DNA from: a virus
DNA length: 22,191 bases
Reading direction: 5' to 3' (one strand)
IMG/VR virus record: IMGVR_UViG_3300042472_000045
Coordinates: 1 to 22,191 of that record
A model generated the notes under the pieces. It made no database searches and was not told the origin of the DNA. It saw nothing but the letters and a program-made list of their open reading frames with translations. The position numbers were made by a program, and so were the translations under genes. Within the stretch, counting starts at the first letter, position 1, and each line of letters opens with the position of its first letter. Of the stretch, positions 20,546 through 22,191 are shown one piece after another.

Positions 20546-21657
20546 CATTAACTAAAGAACAAGCCGTACATTGTGCAAATGTATTCTCTAATTACTTTGA
20601 TAAGTTTGGTCGTATTGATGAATACATGAGAGAACAGAAACTAAATTCAATGGCCGAAAGACCATTTACTTTGCCTGGCATGGGACCAGAAGAAGATTTG
20701 TTTTCTGATTTCACTATGTCACCTGCTGATATGGAATTTGAAATCATGGAGTTACCACAAGATAGGTGGGACATTTATCTCAATATGATTTCAAGTCACT
20801 CAAACATGACCAGTATTCCTGGTCGGTGTTTAAGATTGGCAATTTGGGAAAAGAAATCACAGAAGTGGGTTGGTTTTATTCGTCTTGGTTCTCCTGTTAT
20901 CAATTGTAAACCACGCAACGAAATGCTTGGCCAAGTATTCACGCAACATGAAGGTGGTGCTCAATTGTTCAATCAATGTGCCGCTATGGGTTTTGTGATT
21001 GTACCTGCACAACCATTTGGTTTCAATTATCTCGGTGGTAAATTACTTGCAGCCATTTGTACAACACATGAAGTACGTAGAATGTTGGATGAAAAGTATA
21101 AGATGACCACCTGCTTGTTTGAAACAACCAGTTTGTATGGTTCTTCAAAGGCAGTATCACAGTATGATGGTATGAAACCTCTGATTCGTTTCAAAGGTTT
21201 AACTGATAGTGATTTCTTGCCGATGTTACATGGTAAAACTTATAGTGACCTCAAAGAATACATTGAGAATATCATTGGTGAACCACTTGCACCAGAAGGT
21301 GCTTCTTCACGCAAGTTGAAGATTTCTAATGCAATGGTGTCTATGATTAAGATTGGCCTCAAAGGCACACCAGAGGCTACTAAGTTTGCACAGACGATTG
21401 AGAATGCCAAGAATCTGAATGAACAGAAACGTTACTTCATTTCAGACTATGGTTTTAAGAACATGGTTGATTTTGTAAATGGAAAGACTGACAAGTTAAT
21501 TCCAGGTGAGAACTATGAGAAACATAATCTGGCCAATATTACAGAGTGGTGGCGTAAGAAGGCTATCAATCGATTTGAGACCTTGAAGACAGAAGGTCGT
21601 ATTCGTACAGAACAAGAAGTCTGGACTGGTGATAAAGTGCTTGACATAATTCGGTAA
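20542..21657 (+). CDS. DUF4338/DruA-like protein, possibly a Mom/GNAT-type enzyme (paralogue 2)
   Basis: This 371-residue protein is a diverged paralogue of the gene at 2761. Shared blocks in the same order are KKSQKWVGFIRLGSPV, then PAQPFGFNYLGGKLLA (155-170), then TTSLYGSS (from 195) and SQYDG. The first of these corresponds to the strand that reads YLGVICISS in the other copy. The region resembles DUF4338/DruA and, more loosely, Mom-type acetyltransferase-fold DNA-modifying proteins. The segments before the core (a helical, acidic N-terminus) and after it (a basic, helical C-terminus rich in K and R) differ from paralogue 1. It is coupled to the helicase by an ATGA overlap, and its last codons contain the TTGACA of a downstream promoter. 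Function unknown; a role in DNA modification or protection is inference. Confidence 0.6.
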   Translation: MTLTKEQAVHCANVFSNYFDKFGRIDEYMREQKLNSMAERPFTLPGMGPEEDLFSDFTMSPADMEFEIMELPQDRWDIYLNMISSHSNMTSIPGRCLRLAIWEKKSQKWVGFIRLGSPVINCKPRNEMLGQVFTQHEGGAQLFNQCAAMGFVIVPAQPFGFNYLGGKLLAAICTTHEVRRMLDEKYKMTTCLFETTSLYGSSKAVSQYDGMKPLIRFKGLTDSDFLPMLHGKTYSDLKEYIENIIGEPLAPEGASSRKLKISNAMVSMIKIGLKGTPEATKFAQTIENAKNLNEQKRYFISDYGFKNMVDFVNGKTDKLIPGENYEKHNLANITEWWRKKAINRFETLKTEGRIRTEQEVWTGDKVLDIIR

Positions 21658-21674
21658 TTCTGGTAGGATAAATA
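21641..21674 (+). promoter_or_regulatory. Overlapping sigma70-like and T4-late-like promoter elements
   Basis: TTGACA (21641-21646) with TAGGAT (21664-21669, 4 of 6) at 17 bases forms a possible early promoter. Overlapping it, GATAAATACT (late core GATAAATA at 21667-21674) matches the T4 late promoter TATAAATA at 7 of 8 positions and continues with the T4-typical CT. Either start site would fall inside the hairpin at 21671-21691. The -35 lies within the end of the preceding gene. Confidence 0.55.
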
Positions 21675-21691
21675 CTCCAAAAAGGAGTATT
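21671..21691 (+). promoter_or_regulatory. Hairpin masking the Shine-Dalgarno of the last gene
   Basis: AATACTCC (21671-21678) pairs perfectly with GGAGTATT (21684-21691) around a loop of five A residues. GGAG, the Shine-Dalgarno for the ATG at 21693, lies in the 3' arm and would be occluded. Transcripts reading through from the helicase operon would carry the complete hairpin. A transcript starting in the loop from the late-like element would lack the 5' arm and be translatable. No U-tract follows, so it is not a terminator. Confidence 0.75.
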
Positions 21692-21692
21692 G

Positions 21693-22191
21693 ATGACACC
21701 AGCAGATTTAAAGAAAGAAGCCGGCAAAGGTCCATATAAAGGAATTGCACGTAGTCAAATTATTAAATTGAAAATTGCTGACGGAAAAGAGTTTACTTTA
21801 AACAATGGAGCTAAAGTAAAAGGCACCAATTGGGATGAGAAAACCTATACTCTATTTGTCGGCACTCGTAAAATTTCTTTGAAAGAGGTTAAGAAAGACC
21901 CCGACTTTGGCGGTGGTGGTTCTGGTGCTGGTGCTGATGTTACTGCTATCGTTGAATGTGGTCAAGCATTAGTTTGTTCCTTGATTTATAATGTGATAAA
22001 AAAAGAAATTAAATGGGAAGATTTGACGTATGATGGCCTACAAAAGGCAATGCAATATTGCGATTTGTCTGAAACCTTTGATACAATCATAGACCGTTCA
22101 CCTCCAGAGTGGGTACAATCATATGTAAAATCAGCAAACATATTGTATAGAAATTATAAAATGTCTGGAACACCTGTGTATTTTCATAGAG
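21693..22191 (+). CDS. Unknown protein with Gly-rich hinge, N-terminal part (cut by window end)
   Basis: The reading frame is open from the ATG at 21693 to the right edge, giving 166 residues with no stop, so the gene continues beyond the window. I do not recognise it. The N-terminal 65 residues (MTPADLKKEAGKGPYKGIAR, then a strand-rich K-F-T-L-N-N-G-A-K-V-K-G segment and YTLFVGTRKISLKEV) look like a small beta domain. A flexible hinge FGGGGSGAGA follows at about 70-79. Then comes a helical domain starting ADVTAIVECGQALVCSLIYN and including SPPEWVQSYVKSANILYRNY. The alternating domain pattern suggests an enzyme or a nucleic-acid-binding protein. A GGAG five bases upstream of the ATG sits in a hairpin, and late-like promoter elements lie just before it. 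Confidence 0.8.
   Translation, partial: MTPADLKKEAGKGPYKGIARSQIIKLKIADGKEFTLNNGAKVKGTNWDEKTYTLFVGTRKISLKEVKKDPDFGGGGSGAGADVTAIVECGQALVCSLIYNVIKKEIKWEDLTYDGLQKAMQYCDLSETFDTIIDRSPPEWVQSYVKSANILYRNYKMSGTPVYFHR

Noticed and set aside
1-22191. CRISPR arrays, insertion sequences, integrases or genes on the minus strand
   Set aside because: No regularly spaced repeats, transposase or integrase motifs were seen, and all minus-strand frames lie opposite well-supported genes.

Overview
The window is a 22.2 kb stretch of a T4-like myovirus (tailed phage) genome. All genes are on the + strand, tightly packed and AT-rich, and many adjacent genes overlap at ATGA. The diagnostic content is the T4 replication and recombination core in T4 order: gp47 (3' part), gp46, gp45, gp44, gp62, RegA, gp43, UvsX, gp41. 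The accessory genes (peptide deformylase, Hsp20, CobS-like AAA+ ATPase, Sm-like protein, a three-helix membrane gene between gp44 and gp62) are typical of marine and freshwater T4-like phages rather than coliphage T4. The host cannot be named from the sequence. Several near-consensus TTGACA/TATAAT promoters indicate a bacterium with an ordinary sigma70.

Layout. 1-4038: gp47 end, gp46, peptide deformylase and a large protein resembling the DUF4338/DruA family. 4040-4250: a consensus promoter, a compact structured RNA candidate and a second promoter. 4251-7800: a metallopeptidase/VWA protein and a MoxR/CobS-type AAA+ ATPase, each behind the same unusual composite promoter. 7805-8280: promoter, attenuator-like leader, small winged-helix-type protein and a strong terminator. 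8291-9456: GT-A glycosyltransferase and a MazG-type dNTP pyrophosphohydrolase. 9474-12402: sliding clamp, clamp loader subunits with an intercalated membrane protein, RegA and a 60-residue protein. 12403-12604: a roughly 190-nt multi-hairpin leader in front of Hsp20. 13108-14709: DUF4422 glycosyltransferase, dCMP deaminase and MazG-like enzyme. 14773-20545: small protein, Sm-like protein, DNA polymerase, UvsX, small protein and DnaB-type helicase. 20542-22191: a second DUF4338-like protein, then a truncated unknown gene behind a hairpin that covers its Shine-Dalgarno.

How the genes work together. gp43, gp45, gp44/62 and gp41 form most of a T4-type replisome. The polymerase ends in an exact PIP-box-like tail that should dock on gp45. 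gp46/47 and UvsX provide recombination-dependent replication. dCMP deaminase and two MazG-type enzymes shape the nucleotide pool. RegA is a translational repressor, and several leaders here look able to add RNA-level control.

Most worth a second look: the repeated composite promoter linking the metallopeptidase-VWA and AAA+ genes; the two DUF4338-like paralogues; the structured RNAs at 4079-4191 and 12407-12600; the attenuator-like leader at 7876-7929; and the RBS-covering hairpin with an embedded late-promoter-like element at 21667-21691.
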